Below, piece by piece: positions 49,473 through 58,915 of a DNA stretch of 64,000 nt; position 1 is the stretch's first letter; each line of letters starts with the position of its first letter. Location: contig MKSF01000013.1 in assembly GCA_001897155.1 (NCBI GenBank), positions 62,001 through 126,000 of the forward strand. Reading direction: 5' to 3'. A model generated the notes under the pieces. It was given only the letters and a program-made list of their open reading frames with translations. It had not been told where the DNA came from and did no database searches. The position numbers and the translations under genes were made by a program. Source of the DNA: Bacteroidetes bacterium 47-18 (GTDB lineage: Bacteria; Bacteroidota; Bacteroidia; Chitinophagales; Chitinophagaceae).

Positions 49473-51296
49473 ATGAAATTAAAGATCCGTCATATTCTTA
49501 TCAGCATTTTCACCATAATGGCCTTCACAGGCAGCAAAGGCATAGCCCAGGAATTCGTTACGGGATTACCTTCCCGTATAATAGCGGACAGGCAGTCCGT
49601 TCCGCCGCCCGTTACCCTGACCCTGCCTTTCTTCGATGATTTCGCCTACAGGGGACCTTATCCCGACCCGGCCCTATGGACCTCCAGGGATGCCTATGTC
49701 AATAACCACCTGGCCATTGCACCGGTCAGTTGGGGCGTGGCCACACTGGATGCCCTGGACGAGCACGGCACACCCTATGATACTGCCAACAGGAATGCCA
49801 AAGTATGGGCAGACACGCTTATGAGCCATTATATTGACCTGAGCAGCTATCAGCCCGGCGACAATGTGGTCCTAAGCTTTTATATCCAGGATGGCGGAGC
49901 CGGCTTTCTGCCTCCTTCCGGCGACAGCATTTACGTTTTTTTCAGGAACGACAACGGCATCTGGGAAAGAATGTGGAGAAGCGGCTTACAAAGCACACGC
50001 GATTTCGTACACGTCATGATACATGCGGATGATAGCAGATTCCTTCATAAGGAGTTTGCCTTTATGTTCGTGAACAGGGCCACCAAGGGACTGAATAATT
50101 CCCAGTGGCATATAGATTATGTATATATGGATGCCAACAGGAATATCACTACCAACGACATCAATGACCTGGCCATTACGGACGCTTCCACCACCCTGCT
50201 GCAGCGGTACCACAGCATGCCCTTCCGGCATTTCATCCGCAATCCTTCACAGTATCTCGCGCCCTCTCTTCACCTGACGGTGCGGAATAATACCGGTAAC
50301 AGCGCGGTTATTCCCTACAGCTATACCCTGACCTATAATACACAGACCCTGATGCAGAGCAACGGCAACAGCAATACGACCGCGCAGAATGCCGGCACGA
50401 ACAGCCTGGATAATATCCCCGCAGCCGCTTTCGGCAGCATTCAGGCAGATACCTTTACCATTAACGGCACCTATAACATTACAGATGCCGTCAATACACA
50501 GTTCACCAATAATAATACGCTCCGCATTCCTTACCATTTCGGGAATTACTTTGCGCACGACGACGGCACGCCTGAGCTGTCTTACTTTGTCACCATGCAC
50601 CAGTCCTATAATATACCTGCCCTTACCGCGGTAAAGTATAACCTGGAAGTGCCGGATACCATTCGCGGCTTTTCCATCCTGCTGCCCCAGGAAGTGCCGA
50701 TACCCAGGAACAAGGAGTTTGGCATCAGGATATACAGGGACATTGCGGTCAACGGCGGACAGGACGATGAGGTCTATGAAGAATTATATATTTACCCGCA
50801 GTTCAATGACACGATATTCGAAATGGTACATTATAAGCTGGAACGTCCTGTAGCCCTGCCGGCCGGCACTTTTTACATGGCCCTGGTACAGCCCGCAGGC
50901 GGCTTCAGCGATTCTCTTTTCGTGGGCCTGGATATATCCAACAACGCTACACAGGAAAGATATTTCAGCGTAGTGGGAAGCTGGGAGCCCTCCCTCCTGC
51001 CCGGCAGCCTCTTATTCAGACCGATCGTAGGCCCGGACTTCATATTAAGCGCCGGGGAGCTTGCCGGGCAGCAGCAGGCGGCCCTTTTCCCCAACCCGAC
51101 CGGCGGCAGGCTTTATATACCCGGTAATATGCCGGCTGATAAGGCTGTGATATATAACAGCACAGGACAGGTAGCCGGGCAGGCAGTACCGGCTGACGGC
51201 AGCATCGACCTTGCATTTTTACCCCCGGGGATCTATTATGTGCAACTGCTTTACAGGAACAGCAGCTACCCGGTACAAAAAATAGTCAGAGAGTAA
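49473..51296 (+). CDS. T9SS type A sorting-domain surface/secreted protein
   Basis: A 607-residue exported protein. The signal peptide is HILISIFTIMAFTGSKGIAQ-like. The N-terminal half has PFFDDFAYRG and a PVSWGVATLDALDEHG segment seen in large Bacteroidota cell-surface proteins; no catalytic domain is recognised. The last ~80 residues match the type A T9SS C-terminal domain: FPNPTGGRLYIPG, AVIYNSTGQVAG, LPPGIYYVQL and a basic end (YPVQKIVRE). It should be carried across the outer membrane by the secretion system whose core is at 6298-11027. Monocistronic, with terminators on both sides. Confidence 0.85.
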   Translation: MKLKIRHILISIFTIMAFTGSKGIAQEFVTGLPSRIIADRQSVPPPVTLTLPFFDDFAYRGPYPDPALWTSRDAYVNNHLAIAPVSWGVATLDALDEHGTPYDTANRNAKVWADTLMSHYIDLSSYQPGDNVVLSFYIQDGGAGFLPPSGDSIYVFFRNDNGIWERMWRSGLQSTRDFVHVMIHADDSRFLHKEFAFMFVNRATKGLNNSQWHIDYVYMDANRNITTNDINDLAITDASTTLLQRYHSMPFRHFIRNPSQYLAPSLHLTVRNNTGNSAVIPYSYTLTYNTQTLMQSNGNSNTTAQNAGTNSLDNIPAAAFGSIQADTFTINGTYNITDAVNTQFTNNNTLRIPYHFGNYFAHDDGTPELSYFVTMHQSYNIPALTAVKYNLEVPDTIRGFSILLPQEVPIPRNKEFGIRIYRDIAVNGGQDDEVYEELYIYPQFNDTIFEMVHYKLERPVALPAGTFYMALVQPAGGFSDSLFVGLDISNNATQERYFSVVGSWEPSLLPGSLLFRPIVGPDFILSAGELAGQQQAALFPNPTGGRLYIPGNMPADKAVIYNSTGQVAGQAVPADGSIDLAFLPPGIYYVQLLYRNSSYPVQKIVRE

Positions 51297-51310
51297 CCCC
51301 TCCCTGAAAT

Positions 51311-51346
51311 ATAAAGTGGTCAAAAAAATTTTTGACCACTTTATAT
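51311..51346. terminator. Bidirectional terminator
   Basis: ATAAAGTGGTCAAAAA pairs with TTTTTGACCACTTTAT around a 1-2 nt centre. Convergent genes at 49473 (plus) and 51392 (minus). Confidence 0.85.
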
Positions 51347-51391
51347 TTTAGGCCACCTGTAAAGCACGCGGCCCTTTTAGCTGTAATTTAT

Positions 51392-52114
51392 TTAAAATTT
51401 GACCATGACCCCGGCCGTATAGGTATTGTACACATCCTTATGCAGGTTGCTGTCGGAATTGGGATCAAAGCCATCAAGATTGTCAGTATTGGATTTATGG
51501 AACCTGTAATTGAGGGTAACAAATAATTTGCCGCGACGGCCCAGACCGGCCACAGGGATATCCATTCCCAGCTCCTGGATAAATACATTATTGGTTCCCT
51601 TATAACGGCCTAAAGAGCCGTATTCCGGTGACAGCATCCTGGTGGCCTTGGTGTCGCTCAGGATCACCCCGAAACCCAGTCCGCCATAAACATAGGTAAG
51701 GACATCCACCCAGGGATCCAGGCGATCCCACATGAATAACCTTAAAGGCAGCAGGCGTACCACACCGGATACCTGGGTAAAGGACCCTTCAAATTTAACG
51801 TTTTTGATGCCGTTAAGATCATTGAGCAGCATAGGTCCTCCGACCATCTTTCCCTGCACCACATCTGCATTCACATGCAGGCATCTCAGCGCAACGGCAT
51901 TCAGGTTTAAGCCTGCCTGCCAACTGATACCTTTCAGGCCGAAATCCATAGCAGTGCGTGTAATACCGCCTGATAACCCGCCACCCCAACGCGGCTCGGG
52001 GGATTTAAGGATACTCTTTGCATCAAAATATACACGGGAGGTAACCACACTCTGGGCCCGGCTGTCTTTGAACAGCAACAGTCCCAGGGCCAGTAAATAG
52101 ATTCTTTTTTTCAT
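51392..52114 (-). CDS. Putative outer-membrane beta-barrel protein, uncharacterised
   Basis: A 240-residue exported protein with a signal peptide (LLALGLLLFKDSRAQ). The mature part has alternating Gly/aromatic strand patterns (GGGLSGGI, WQAGLNLNAV, YVYGGLGFGVIL, FVTLNYRFHKS) and a C-terminal YTAGVMVKF ending, as expected for a barrel. No family recognised. It lies between a T9SS cargo gene and the E2 gene and is transcribed on the minus strand, with terminators on both sides. Confidence 0.7.
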   Translation of the reverse strand: MKKRIYLLALGLLLFKDSRAQSVVTSRVYFDAKSILKSPEPRWGGGLSGGITRTAMDFGLKGISWQAGLNLNAVALRCLHVNADVVQGKMVGGPMLLNDLNGIKNVKFEGSFTQVSGVVRLLPLRLFMWDRLDPWVDVLTYVYGGLGFGVILSDTKATRMLSPEYGSLGRYKGTNNVFIQELGMDIPVAGLGRRGKLFVTLNYRFHKSNTDNLDGFDPNSDSNLHKDVYNTYTAGVMVKF

Positions 52115-52141
52115 ATGGGGGCTTTTTCTAACTTATACTAT

Positions 52142-52174
52142 AAAAAAAGCCATTTTGCTTTGTTCAAAATGGCC
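52142..52174 (-). terminator. Terminator of the E2 acyltransferase gene
   Basis: Arms GCCATTTTG (52149-52157) and CAAAATGGC (52165-52173), with the A-run at 52142-52148 giving a T-run on the minus strand. Confidence 0.75.
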
Positions 52175-52201
52175 TTAAGTTTTAATATTATTACAGGGAT
52201 A

Positions 52202-53512
52202 TTATACGCTCCTCTTCGGATCGAAGGCCTCCAGCTCTTTAGCTACGGCAGTCAGGAAGCTCGCACCCAGGGAACCGTCAACAATTCGGTGGTCATAGCT
52301 CAGTGACAGGTACATCATATGGCGTACCGCTATCACATCACCCTCAGCCGTTTCCAGCACCACGGGTCGTTTGACGATCGAGCCTACCGCAAGAATGGCT
52401 ACCTGGGGCTGGTTGATGATAGGTGTGCCCATAAGGCTGCCGAAGGTGCCCACATTGGTCAGTGTAAAGGTACCGCCCTGGGTATCATCGGCTTTCAGCT
52501 TATTGCTCCTGGCAGCATTGGCCAGCGCATTTACATCCTTGGTCAGGCCTACCAGGTTTTTGGTATCCGAGTTTCTGATGACCGGAACGATCAGGTTGCC
52601 GCTGGGCAGCGCTGTCGCCATACCGATGTTCACATCCTTTTTCACGATGATACGATCACCATCCACGCTGGCGTTGATCATAGGGAATTTCCTGATACAT
52701 TTGGCAATCGCTTCTATGAATATGGGTGTGAAGGTGATCTTATCACCGTATTGCTTTTCAAAGATAGCTTTATTCTTGTTTCTCCAGTTCACGATATTGG
52801 TCACATCCGCTTCGGTGAAAGAGGTAACGTGCGGAGAGGTATGCTTGGAACGCACCATATGGTCTGCGATCATTTTGCGCATCCTGTCCATTTCGATGAT
52901 CTCCACATTGCCTGATACCGGCTGTGGTGCAGGCGCAGAGGAAGCGGCAGGTTGCTGCTGCAGGGCAGCGGGCTGAGCGGCGGCAGGTACCGGAGCAGCA
53001 GGTGCAGTGCCCCTGCCGGCTATGTAATTTAAAATGTCTTTTTTGGATACCCTGCCTTCAGCACCGGTACCGGGAACCTTTTCCAGCTCAGACATGCTGA
53101 TGCCTTCCTTGGCCGCGATGTTCAGCACCAGCGGAGAGTAAAACCTGTTGGCGGTCACCGTACCCTGAGGCTGAGACGCCGGCGCGGCAGCCTGTATGGG
53201 CGCCTGCTGGGCTGCGGGCGCGGCCTGCGTTACTGCAGGAGCCTGCTGCGGAGCAGATACTTCATCAGCACCGCCGGTAGATATACGTGCAATGACAGTA
53301 CCTACGGGTACTACATCGTTTTCTTTGAATAATATTTCTGTAATGGTACCTTCTGCAGTTGACGGCACTTCACTATCTACTTTATCAGTAGCGATTTCAA
53401 GAACAGTTTCGTCCATTTTAACAGTATCGCCGGGTTGCTTATGCCACTTTAATACAGTAGCTTCCATGATACTTTCGCCCATTTTCGGCATTACTAAATC
53501 AACTGTTGCCAT
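52202..53512 (-). CDS. 2-oxo acid dehydrogenase E2 (dihydrolipoyl acyltransferase)
   Basis: A 436-residue E2 subunit. The N-terminal lipoyl domain (about 1-78) has the lipoylated lysine at K44 in ATDKVDSE. An Ala/Gln/Pro-rich linker is followed by a peripheral subunit-binding domain (about 125-165: FYSPLVLNIAAKEGISM and GAEGRVSKKDIL) and a second linker. The catalytic domain (about 200-436) ends with DHRIVDG (His 408), the acyltransferase active site. One lipoyl domain suggests a branched-chain or 2-oxoglutarate type, but which substrate is not decided. E1 and E3 genes are not adjacent. The ATG at 53512 starts the lipoyl domain. Confidence 0.93.
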   Translation of the reverse strand: MATVDLVMPKMGESIMEATVLKWHKQPGDTVKMDETVLEIATDKVDSEVPSTAEGTITEILFKENDVVPVGTVIARISTGGADEVSAPQQAPAVTQAAPAAQQAPIQAAAPASQPQGTVTANRFYSPLVLNIAAKEGISMSELEKVPGTGAEGRVSKKDILNYIAGRGTAPAAPVPAAAQPAALQQQPAASSAPAPQPVSGNVEIIEMDRMRKMIADHMVRSKHTSPHVTSFTEADVTNIVNWRNKNKAIFEKQYGDKITFTPIFIEAIAKCIRKFPMINASVDGDRIIVKKDVNIGMATALPSGNLIVPVIRNSDTKNLVGLTKDVNALANAARSNKLKADDTQGGTFTLTNVGTFGSLMGTPIINQPQVAILAVGSIVKRPVVLETAEGDVIAVRHMMYLSLSYDHRIVDGSLGASFLTAVAKELEAFDPKRSV

Positions 53513-53843
53513 ATATTTATTTTTATGCAAATTTGAGGTGCGAAGATATACAATATACCATATTCTACAAAAAAAGGATGAAATTAATTAACAGCAAAAA
53601 TACACAATCTACTCACTATCAATAATATAAAAAACTCAGACTGACTATCAAAACAAAGCCATTATAAGTTCCGGATTATTATAAGAGATTCCTCACATCC
53701 GTTCGGAATGACCAGCACCCAGGCACCTTTATAGTAAAAGCGGACTCCGGCCCGCAGGTAGGACACTGCCCGGCGAAGCGTATCCGTAATAAAAGCTTAT
53801 TGCCTGTAAGCAGTTAGTCGCTAAGCTCAGTCCTTACAGCCTG
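53513..53843. other. Spacer between the E2 gene and the MBL hydrolase gene, with a REP-like remnant
   Basis: No gene. A hairpin-like element GATTCCTCACATCCGTTCGG (about 53688-53707, continuing into AATGAC) resembles REP repeats that are frequent in many genomes (arms ATTCC and GGAAT). The rest is AT-rich to about 53690, then mixed. Confidence 0.4.
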
Positions 53844-54611
53844 TCAGAGCTCCAGGCGCAACCCGTCCGTCGCCAGGAAGACATGGGAAGGCAACATCCC
53901 GGAAATCTCCTCATGCCTGCCCAGCTGATGGCTGATATGCGTCAGGTATGCGCGTTCCGGCTTCACTTCATCAATGATCTCCAGGGCTTCCGCCAGTGTA
54001 AAATGAGAAATGTGCTTTTCGTGGCGGAGCGCGTTCAGGACCAGCACCCTGCTTCCCTTTATCTGCTGCCAGGCCCGCTCCGGGAGATGATTGGCGTCCG
54101 TGATATATGTAAAGTCCCCTATACGGAATCCCATTACTTCCATCTTATAATGCAGGACCTTCACCGGCAGTATGTCCACACCCTTTACAGTAAAGGGCTC
54201 CGTATCTATGGTATGCACATTCACCTCAGGGATGCCGGGGTACTGGGGGCCTGAGAATACATACTGGAATTCACGGCGGAGCACTTCCTGGGTCTCTTCA
54301 CTGGCGAAGATGTCAATAGCTTCCTTCTGCCAGTAATTATACGCCCTGATATCGTCCATTCCTGCCGTGTGATCCTTATGGCCATGTGTATATAATATGG
54401 CATCTAGACGTGGTATCTGTGCCCTGAGCGCCTGGTACCTGAAATCCGGACCCGTATCAATGACTATGGAGGCATCCCCTGCCTGTATCCAGACAGCGGT
54501 TCTCAGGCGCTTATCCCGCGGATCTCCGGAAGTACATACATCGCAGGAGCATCCTATCATAGGTACACCCTGGGATGTACCCGTTCCAAGAAAAGTTACA
54601 ATCACTGTCAA
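53844..54611 (-). CDS. MBL-fold metallohydrolase (PhnP-like)
   Basis: A 255-residue metallo-beta-lactamase-fold protein. The start LGTGTSQGVPMIGCSC and the GDPRDKRLRTA segment match the PhnP / lipoate-related phosphodiesterase branch. Zinc ligands lie in THGHKDHTAGMDD and later in ITDANHL and LTHISHQLGRHEE. The family hydrolyses phosphodiesters or cyclic phosphates; substrate is unknown. No ATG precedes the domain: the start is the TTG at 54611 or the GTG at 54605. It follows the small gene at 54632 by 20 bases on the same strand. Confidence 0.87.
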   Translation of the reverse strand: MTVIVTFLGTGTSQGVPMIGCSCDVCTSGDPRDKRLRTAVWIQAGDASIVIDTGPDFRYQALRAQIPRLDAILYTHGHKDHTAGMDDIRAYNYWQKEAIDIFASEETQEVLRREFQYVFSGPQYPGIPEVNVHTIDTEPFTVKGVDILPVKVLHYKMEVMGFRIGDFTYITDANHLPERAWQQIKGSRVLVLNALRHEKHISHFTLAEALEIIDEVKPERAYLTHISHQLGRHEEISGMLPSHVFLATDGLRLEL

Positions 54612-54631
54612 ATGTGCTTAGCTTTAAAAAA

Positions 54632-54943
54632 TCAATTTTCGTTTCCTGGCGGCTGGTGGAACAGGTCGGGTGTGGCATCGGGCTTATGGGTGACCACCCT
54701 GTACCATTTCTGCATTTCATCGCTCAGATCTTCAAACGGGACCTCTATGGTGGGCAGTATCTCGATCAGGGCATTGATGCGTCCTTCTATGTTCAGGAAC
54801 CTGTTGATAACCGCTACCTTTTTGTTTTCAAGTATGCAATAGCCGGAGTTAAAGGTACCCTTTTCATAACGGACCCTGTAATGGCACTCCTCAAATAATT
54901 GTTCCAATTTCTTTAAGGTATTTGGTGTATATTTGAAACTCAT
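54632..54943 (-). CDS. Conserved small protein of unknown function
   Basis: A 103-residue protein with no signal peptide. It has an N-terminal helix (NTLKKLEQLFEECHYRVRYEKG), a central GYCILENKKVAVINRFL strand pair, and a Pro-rich end (PDATPDLFHQPPGNEN). I do not recognise a function; similar small proteins appear conserved across Bacteroidota. It precedes and is probably cotranscribed with the MBL hydrolase, and it is divergent from the barrel gene at 54974. Confidence 0.7.
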   Translation of the reverse strand: MSFKYTPNTLKKLEQLFEECHYRVRYEKGTFNSGYCILENKKVAVINRFLNIEGRINALIEILPTIEVPFEDLSDEMQKWYRVVTHKPDATPDLFHQPPGNEN

Positions 54944-54973
54944 ACTTATTTATTAGTCAACCAATCTGAATTA

Positions 54974-55660
54974 ATGGATAAAATTAAGCAATTAGGTATA
55001 ATAAGTGTTTTATTTTTATGTTGCTGCTGTCAGGCGCAGGCACAGCGCTACTTTTCAGACCCGGAATACAATCTTTTTACGGGCGGGCTGGTAGGCGGCA
55101 TTAATTTTTGCCAGATAGACGGTGACAGCTATAAAGGATATGATAAAAGCGGTATTACGGCGGGCGGTATCCTGTTCATGCCTTTCGGCACCGATATGGG
55201 CCTGCCCATACCCGGCACCCTGGCGCTGAGCATGGAGATATTGTTCAACCAGAAAGGCTCTTACGGGGGTATGAATCCCGGCTATGGCATCTTTTCCCAG
55301 AAGATCAACCTGTATTACGGCGATGTGCCCGTTATGATCAACTGGTACAGGGGTACCCGTAAATCCATAATAGGAGCAGGCTTCTCAGTAGGTTTCCTCG
55401 GTTTCAGGGAAGAGTACCTGGACAGGGGGCACGGCCCGGAGCTGGTGAAGAAAAACGATTTCAATTATGTTGATCTCAGCTTTGTGCTGAGCCCGACCAT
55501 CCACATCTGGAAAGGTTTCCATATCAACCCCCGCTTCCAGTATTCCCTCATCCCCATACGATCCAATGACGGGGGCATCGGCAATAAGAACCAGTTCAAT
55601 AATGTGGTTTCCGTACGGCTGATGTACCTGTTCAGCCGCGCAGGCGGGAGCAAAAGATAA
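54974..55660 (+). CDS. PorT-like outer-membrane beta-barrel protein
   Basis: A 228-residue exported protein. The signal peptide ends in a Cys-rich stretch (VLFLCCCCQAQAQ). The mature part has GLVGGINFCQIDGDSYKGYDKSG, a GGINF/GDSYKG segment characteristic of the outer-membrane beta-barrel (PorT-type) family, then ALSMEILFNQKGSYG and late strands SVRLMYLFSR. PorT is an accessory protein of the type IX secretion system in some species, but many members are of unknown function. It lies on its own between two minus-strand genes. Confidence 0.75.
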   Translation: MDKIKQLGIISVLFLCCCCQAQAQRYFSDPEYNLFTGGLVGGINFCQIDGDSYKGYDKSGITAGGILFMPFGTDMGLPIPGTLALSMEILFNQKGSYGGMNPGYGIFSQKINLYYGDVPVMINWYRGTRKSIIGAGFSVGFLGFREEYLDRGHGPELVKKNDFNYVDLSFVLSPTIHIWKGFHINPRFQYSLIPIRSNDGGIGNKNQFNNVVSVRLMYLFSRAGGSKR

Positions 55661-55686
55661 GGCATTCCGCGCATTTCCGGGAGAGA

Positions 55687-56475
55687 TCAGAAAGTAGCGA
55701 AGGTATAGCCCTGCTGCCTGATCTTCTGTATCAGAGCGGGTAATACCCGTACGGTGATGTCACAGCGTTCATGCAGCAGTATGACAGCACCCGGGTGCAA
55801 TCGTTGCATGATACGCCGGATAAGCCTGTCCTCGTCTTTGGCTACGGTATCATAGGAACGGATGCTCCACCCTATGCTGAGCATGCCTGACATACGTATG
55901 GCTTTCCCAAGGTTGGGATTGGTCACGCCGAAGGGTGGCCGGAACAGGCTGACAGGCGCCCCCGTGATACCTTCCAGCACCTGGTTGGTGCGTTCTATCT
56001 CCGCTGCCATTTTTTTCGCGGACTGCCAGCCGAACGATGCAGTATGTGAATAGGAGTGATTGCCGACCTGGTGCCCCGCTTCACTGAGCGGCCTTACCAG
56101 GCTTTCCTGAGCGGCCGCATGCTTTCCTACCAGGAAAAAAACGGCTTTGACATCTTCCTTCCGCAATATTTCCAGCACAGCCGCCGTATTGGCATGAGGG
56201 CCGTCATCGAAGGTCAGGACCACTTTCTTGTCCCGGGATGTTACATTTGTCCCTGTATCGTCAAAGGATATCTTAAACCGGGGCAGCCGGTTCAGCGACC
56301 TGAAGTAAAAATTCATTCGTATAAAATAACTGCCGGTCACAAGCAGGCACAGGTAACCGGCTGCCAGCGGCATCAGCACCCACAGCGGCAAGAACCCGGA
56401 AGCAATGCCTGCACATACGGGAACGAGCAGTATGATATATACGATATTTAAAACCTGGTATCTGCTGTAAGCCAT
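55687..56475 (-). CDS. Polysaccharide deacetylase-family protein (NodB fold)
   Basis: A 262-residue protein with two N-terminal transmembrane helices (about residues 7-45), then a NodB-homology domain. Motif 1 is LTFDDGPHANT, motif 2 is GNHSYSHT, motif 3 FRPPFG, and the late RLHPGAVILLHE holds another conserved His. These bind metal and remove acetyl groups from N-acetylated sugars in peptidoglycan or other polymers. Substrate not known. Catalytic residues appear intact. It stands alone, with a TAATTTTG element upstream. Confidence 0.9.
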   Translation of the reverse strand: MAYSRYQVLNIVYIILLVPVCAGIASGFLPLWVLMPLAAGYLCLLVTGSYFIRMNFYFRSLNRLPRFKISFDDTGTNVTSRDKKVVLTFDDGPHANTAAVLEILRKEDVKAVFFLVGKHAAAQESLVRPLSEAGHQVGNHSYSHTASFGWQSAKKMAAEIERTNQVLEGITGAPVSLFRPPFGVTNPNLGKAIRMSGMLSIGWSIRSYDTVAKDEDRLIRRIMQRLHPGAVILLHERCDITVRVLPALIQKIRQQGYTFATF

Positions 56476-56535
56476 AAATGAGCATTTAGTCTGATAGTAT
56501 AAAGCCGTGCTGCAAAGCAGGATTTATACCAGGTT

Positions 56536-56543
56536 CAAAATTA
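56536..56543 (-). promoter_or_regulatory. Putative -7 element for the deacetylase gene
   Basis: TAATTTTG on the minus strand, about 61 bases before the ATG at 56475. Confidence 0.4.
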
Positions 56544-56668
56544 CTATGTTTTCACGGCTGTTACCAACAGTTGCTGCAATAAAAATATTCAGGTAAGGAT
56601 TATACTTCCCTAATATTTAACAATTTAAGTAATGTTAAGTTTTGGCCAGATATTCCCAACATATACCA

Positions 56669-56676
56669 TAACTTTG
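56669..56676 (+). promoter_or_regulatory. Putative -7 element for folA
   Basis: TAACTTTG fits TAnnTTTG, 29 bases before the ATG at 56706. A TTG at 56642-56644 lies 24 bases upstream, longer than the usual spacing. Confidence 0.48.
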
Positions 56677-56705
56677 CTACATTTGCTACAAATCACAAAA
56701 TAACG

Positions 56706-57212
56706 ATGAAGATATACGGAATTGTAGCGGCCTCAGAAAATAATGTTGTAGGCGTAGGTCAGAACATCCCCTGGCATTTACCTGATGACTTCAAATATTT
56801 TAAAGCAATTACTTTGGACCATTACATATTAATGGGCAAAAATACCTGGCTGACCTTCGTAAAGCCATTACCCAGAAGAAAACATATCGTTGTATCTAAA
56901 ACGCTGCAGCCTTCCGATCTTTCCAAAGATGTCCGGCTCTTTAGCGATATCAGCGAAGCCATAAGGGAATTAGAAGCAGAAAATGTGCCGGAGCTGTTCA
57001 TTATCGGCGGTGGTAAGATCTACGAGCAGACCTTTGACCTGATGGACAGGGTGTATATAACGCGCGTACATACTACCATAGATAACGGTACCGCCTTCTT
57101 CCCGAAGATCAATCCCAAACACTGGACCCTGATAGAATCCGAACCCCATACCAAAGATGCCAAGCATCAGTACGATTATACATTCGAGGTCTGGGAAAGA
57201 AAACAGCAATAA
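56706..57212 (+). CDS. folA: Dihydrofolate reductase
   Basis: A 168-residue enzyme that reduces dihydrofolate to tetrahydrofolate with NADPH. Marks include GIVAASENNVVGVGQNIPWHLPDD (identified by NNVVGVG and PWHLPDD, with the catalytic Asp), MGKNTWLT, the GGGKIYEQTF loop near residue 100, and RVYITRVHT. Usual length. It is the target of trimethoprim; no resistance change can be judged from sequence alone. No thyA is adjacent. It has its own promoter element and is followed by a perfect palindrome. Confidence 0.96.
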   Translation: MKIYGIVAASENNVVGVGQNIPWHLPDDFKYFKAITLDHYILMGKNTWLTFVKPLPRRKHIVVSKTLQPSDLSKDVRLFSDISEAIRELEAENVPELFIIGGGKIYEQTFDLMDRVYITRVHTTIDNGTAFFPKINPKHWTLIESEPHTKDAKHQYDYTFEVWERKQQ

Positions 57213-57233
57213 AAAGATCACCTTTATAGCTAT

Positions 57234-57277
57234 TAAACATCATAACGGCGCCTTATAAGGCGCCGTTATGATGTTTA
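57234..57277. terminator. Perfect 44-base inverted repeat after folA
   Basis: Two 22-base arms meet with no spacer (centre CCTTATAAGG at 57251-57260), including AACGGCGCC and GGCGCCGTT. The plus-strand end is AT-rich. It probably acts as a bidirectional terminator for folA and for the Wzy-like gene. Confidence 0.7.
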
Positions 57278-57427
57278 TACAACAATATATCAGAATATGG
57301 GAAGTATAGCATGCGCTGCAGGCAAGCCGTGATCCGGTATAAGAGCAATGCTTCACAGAGAACGCGTTTCTCAGCAAAGAGCCAGCTGCGGATGTTTCCT
57401 GCAAGCAGACAGTCATCCCAACCGGCA

Positions 57428-58891
57428 TTATTGTTCCTGTATTGCTTTATCGGCAGGCTGCTTATTGATATGATCAATGATCATGACCAGGGACATGCTC
57501 ATAAAGAATAAAGCTCCTATTTTATGCGTTTCCAGCAGCTCGGAGAAGAAGTTGTTCACAAAGCCGGCGCCGAATAACATAGCCAGGCCTAAAACTACCT
57601 TCCTGTAGAAGACATCCTTTACCCGCCAGTACACCCGTTGCGCATAGGCCAGGAATACCCAGATCAACACCGCATAGATGATCAGCGCGGGCCAGCCCTG
57701 CTCCGTCAGCATAAAAATAAAATAATTGTGCGTGGTGGAACGTTCGGGATTCCTGCTCACATAGGTCTTAAATTCAGACAATGCGTGCGCCTTATAGAAC
57801 TCATACCAGTTATTGGGACCTACGCCCAGCAGCGGCCTTTCCTGGCTCATCCTGGCGGAAGCGATCCACCTGTAAAGCCGTTCCATAGAAGACATGTCCT
57901 TTCCCGCAACGGTGGCTTTCATCAGGTGCTCGAAGTTGGGCTGCGTATAGGTATGCTTAAAGTCGGGCCGCAGGCCTACATAATTCTCATTGGATACTAC
58001 AATGGTCGTAATGGTAATGATCAGGGCGTAGAAGGCAGGCACCACCCAGTGACCGATCTTCTTGTTAAAGGCATACCACAAGACAAGGGAGAAGAACACG
58101 GCCAGCATCGCTGCGCGCGCCTGGGCGACCATAATAGCCGGGATCAGGAACAGGATCACCGCCAGCAGCAATATCCTGTTCTGCTTATTGCCTTTACTGA
58201 GCTGGTAGGCTATAATAAAGACAGGCAGGCACATTGAGAGGACCGTACTGTGGTCCACGTGATTATAGAACAGCGGCTCGGCAGCCATATTGGATTCCCT
58301 GAACCCGAAATCCAGGAAAGCATGCCGGATGAAAATAAAAATAAAGATGAATACAAAGGGTATGAACATCAGCCTGAAAGCCCTTATAAAATCTTTCTTC
58401 TCCTTAAAGAAGAAGACCGGCAGCAGGAAAAAGGCGTTCAGGAACCATGTCTTGGCCACAAAAAATTTCAGCGAAGGCAGGAATATCTCTGAAAAGACCA
58501 CCGCCAGGAACAGCCACAGGTAATGTACGAAGATGATAATGGTAATCGAGTTCTGCAGGAACCACCGGGGAATGAACCGGTAGCCGTATGCCGCCAGTGA
58601 CAGCATAGAGGCGAACAGGAAGAACCACATCAGCGGCTCATCCGGCAATGTCGTGGACAGGCCTCCCGGCAGGTATATCTGTATGGAAAAGGGAATGGAG
58701 AACAGGAAGAACCAGTAGAACCTCCTGGAATCCACGATGGCCCAGAATACGCAGATGGCAACGGCCGGAAGCAGGAATAACCAGTAAAAGGAAAAATAAG
58801 TACCGGCAACAATACTCAGCAGCAGCACAATAATGCCCACAATATGGATAGACCTTTCGGTCCTGTTACCTGTACTTAAATTAATATTCAT
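57428..58891 (-). CDS. O-antigen ligase / Wzy-family polymerase-like membrane protein
   Basis: A 487-residue integral membrane protein with about 12 transmembrane helices and a large periplasmic loop (residues about 325-405) between late helices. The Wzy_C-type loop contains MSQERPLLGVGPNNWYEFY and ERSTTHNYFIF, which hold the Arg and His residues typical of O-antigen ligases and polymerases. It joins or polymerises polysaccharide units on lipid carriers. It lies 24 bases after the Wzz-like gene, so the pair probably act together in making an exopolysaccharide or O-antigen, though no glycosyltransferase cluster is nearby. Confidence 0.85.
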   Translation of the reverse strand: MNINLSTGNRTERSIHIVGIIVLLLSIVAGTYFSFYWLFLLPAVAICVFWAIVDSRRFYWFFLFSIPFSIQIYLPGGLSTTLPDEPLMWFFLFASMLSLAAYGYRFIPRWFLQNSITIIIFVHYLWLFLAVVFSEIFLPSLKFFVAKTWFLNAFFLLPVFFFKEKKDFIRAFRLMFIPFVFIFIFIFIRHAFLDFGFRESNMAAEPLFYNHVDHSTVLSMCLPVFIIAYQLSKGNKQNRILLLAVILFLIPAIMVAQARAAMLAVFFSLVLWYAFNKKIGHWVVPAFYALIITITTIVVSNENYVGLRPDFKHTYTQPNFEHLMKATVAGKDMSSMERLYRWIASARMSQERPLLGVGPNNWYEFYKAHALSEFKTYVSRNPERSTTHNYFIFMLTEQGWPALIIYAVLIWVFLAYAQRVYWRVKDVFYRKVVLGLAMLFGAGFVNNFFSELLETHKIGALFFMSMSLVMIIDHINKQPADKAIQEQ

Positions 58892-58915
58892 CGTATATGC
58901 TCCAAAAACTTTTTA

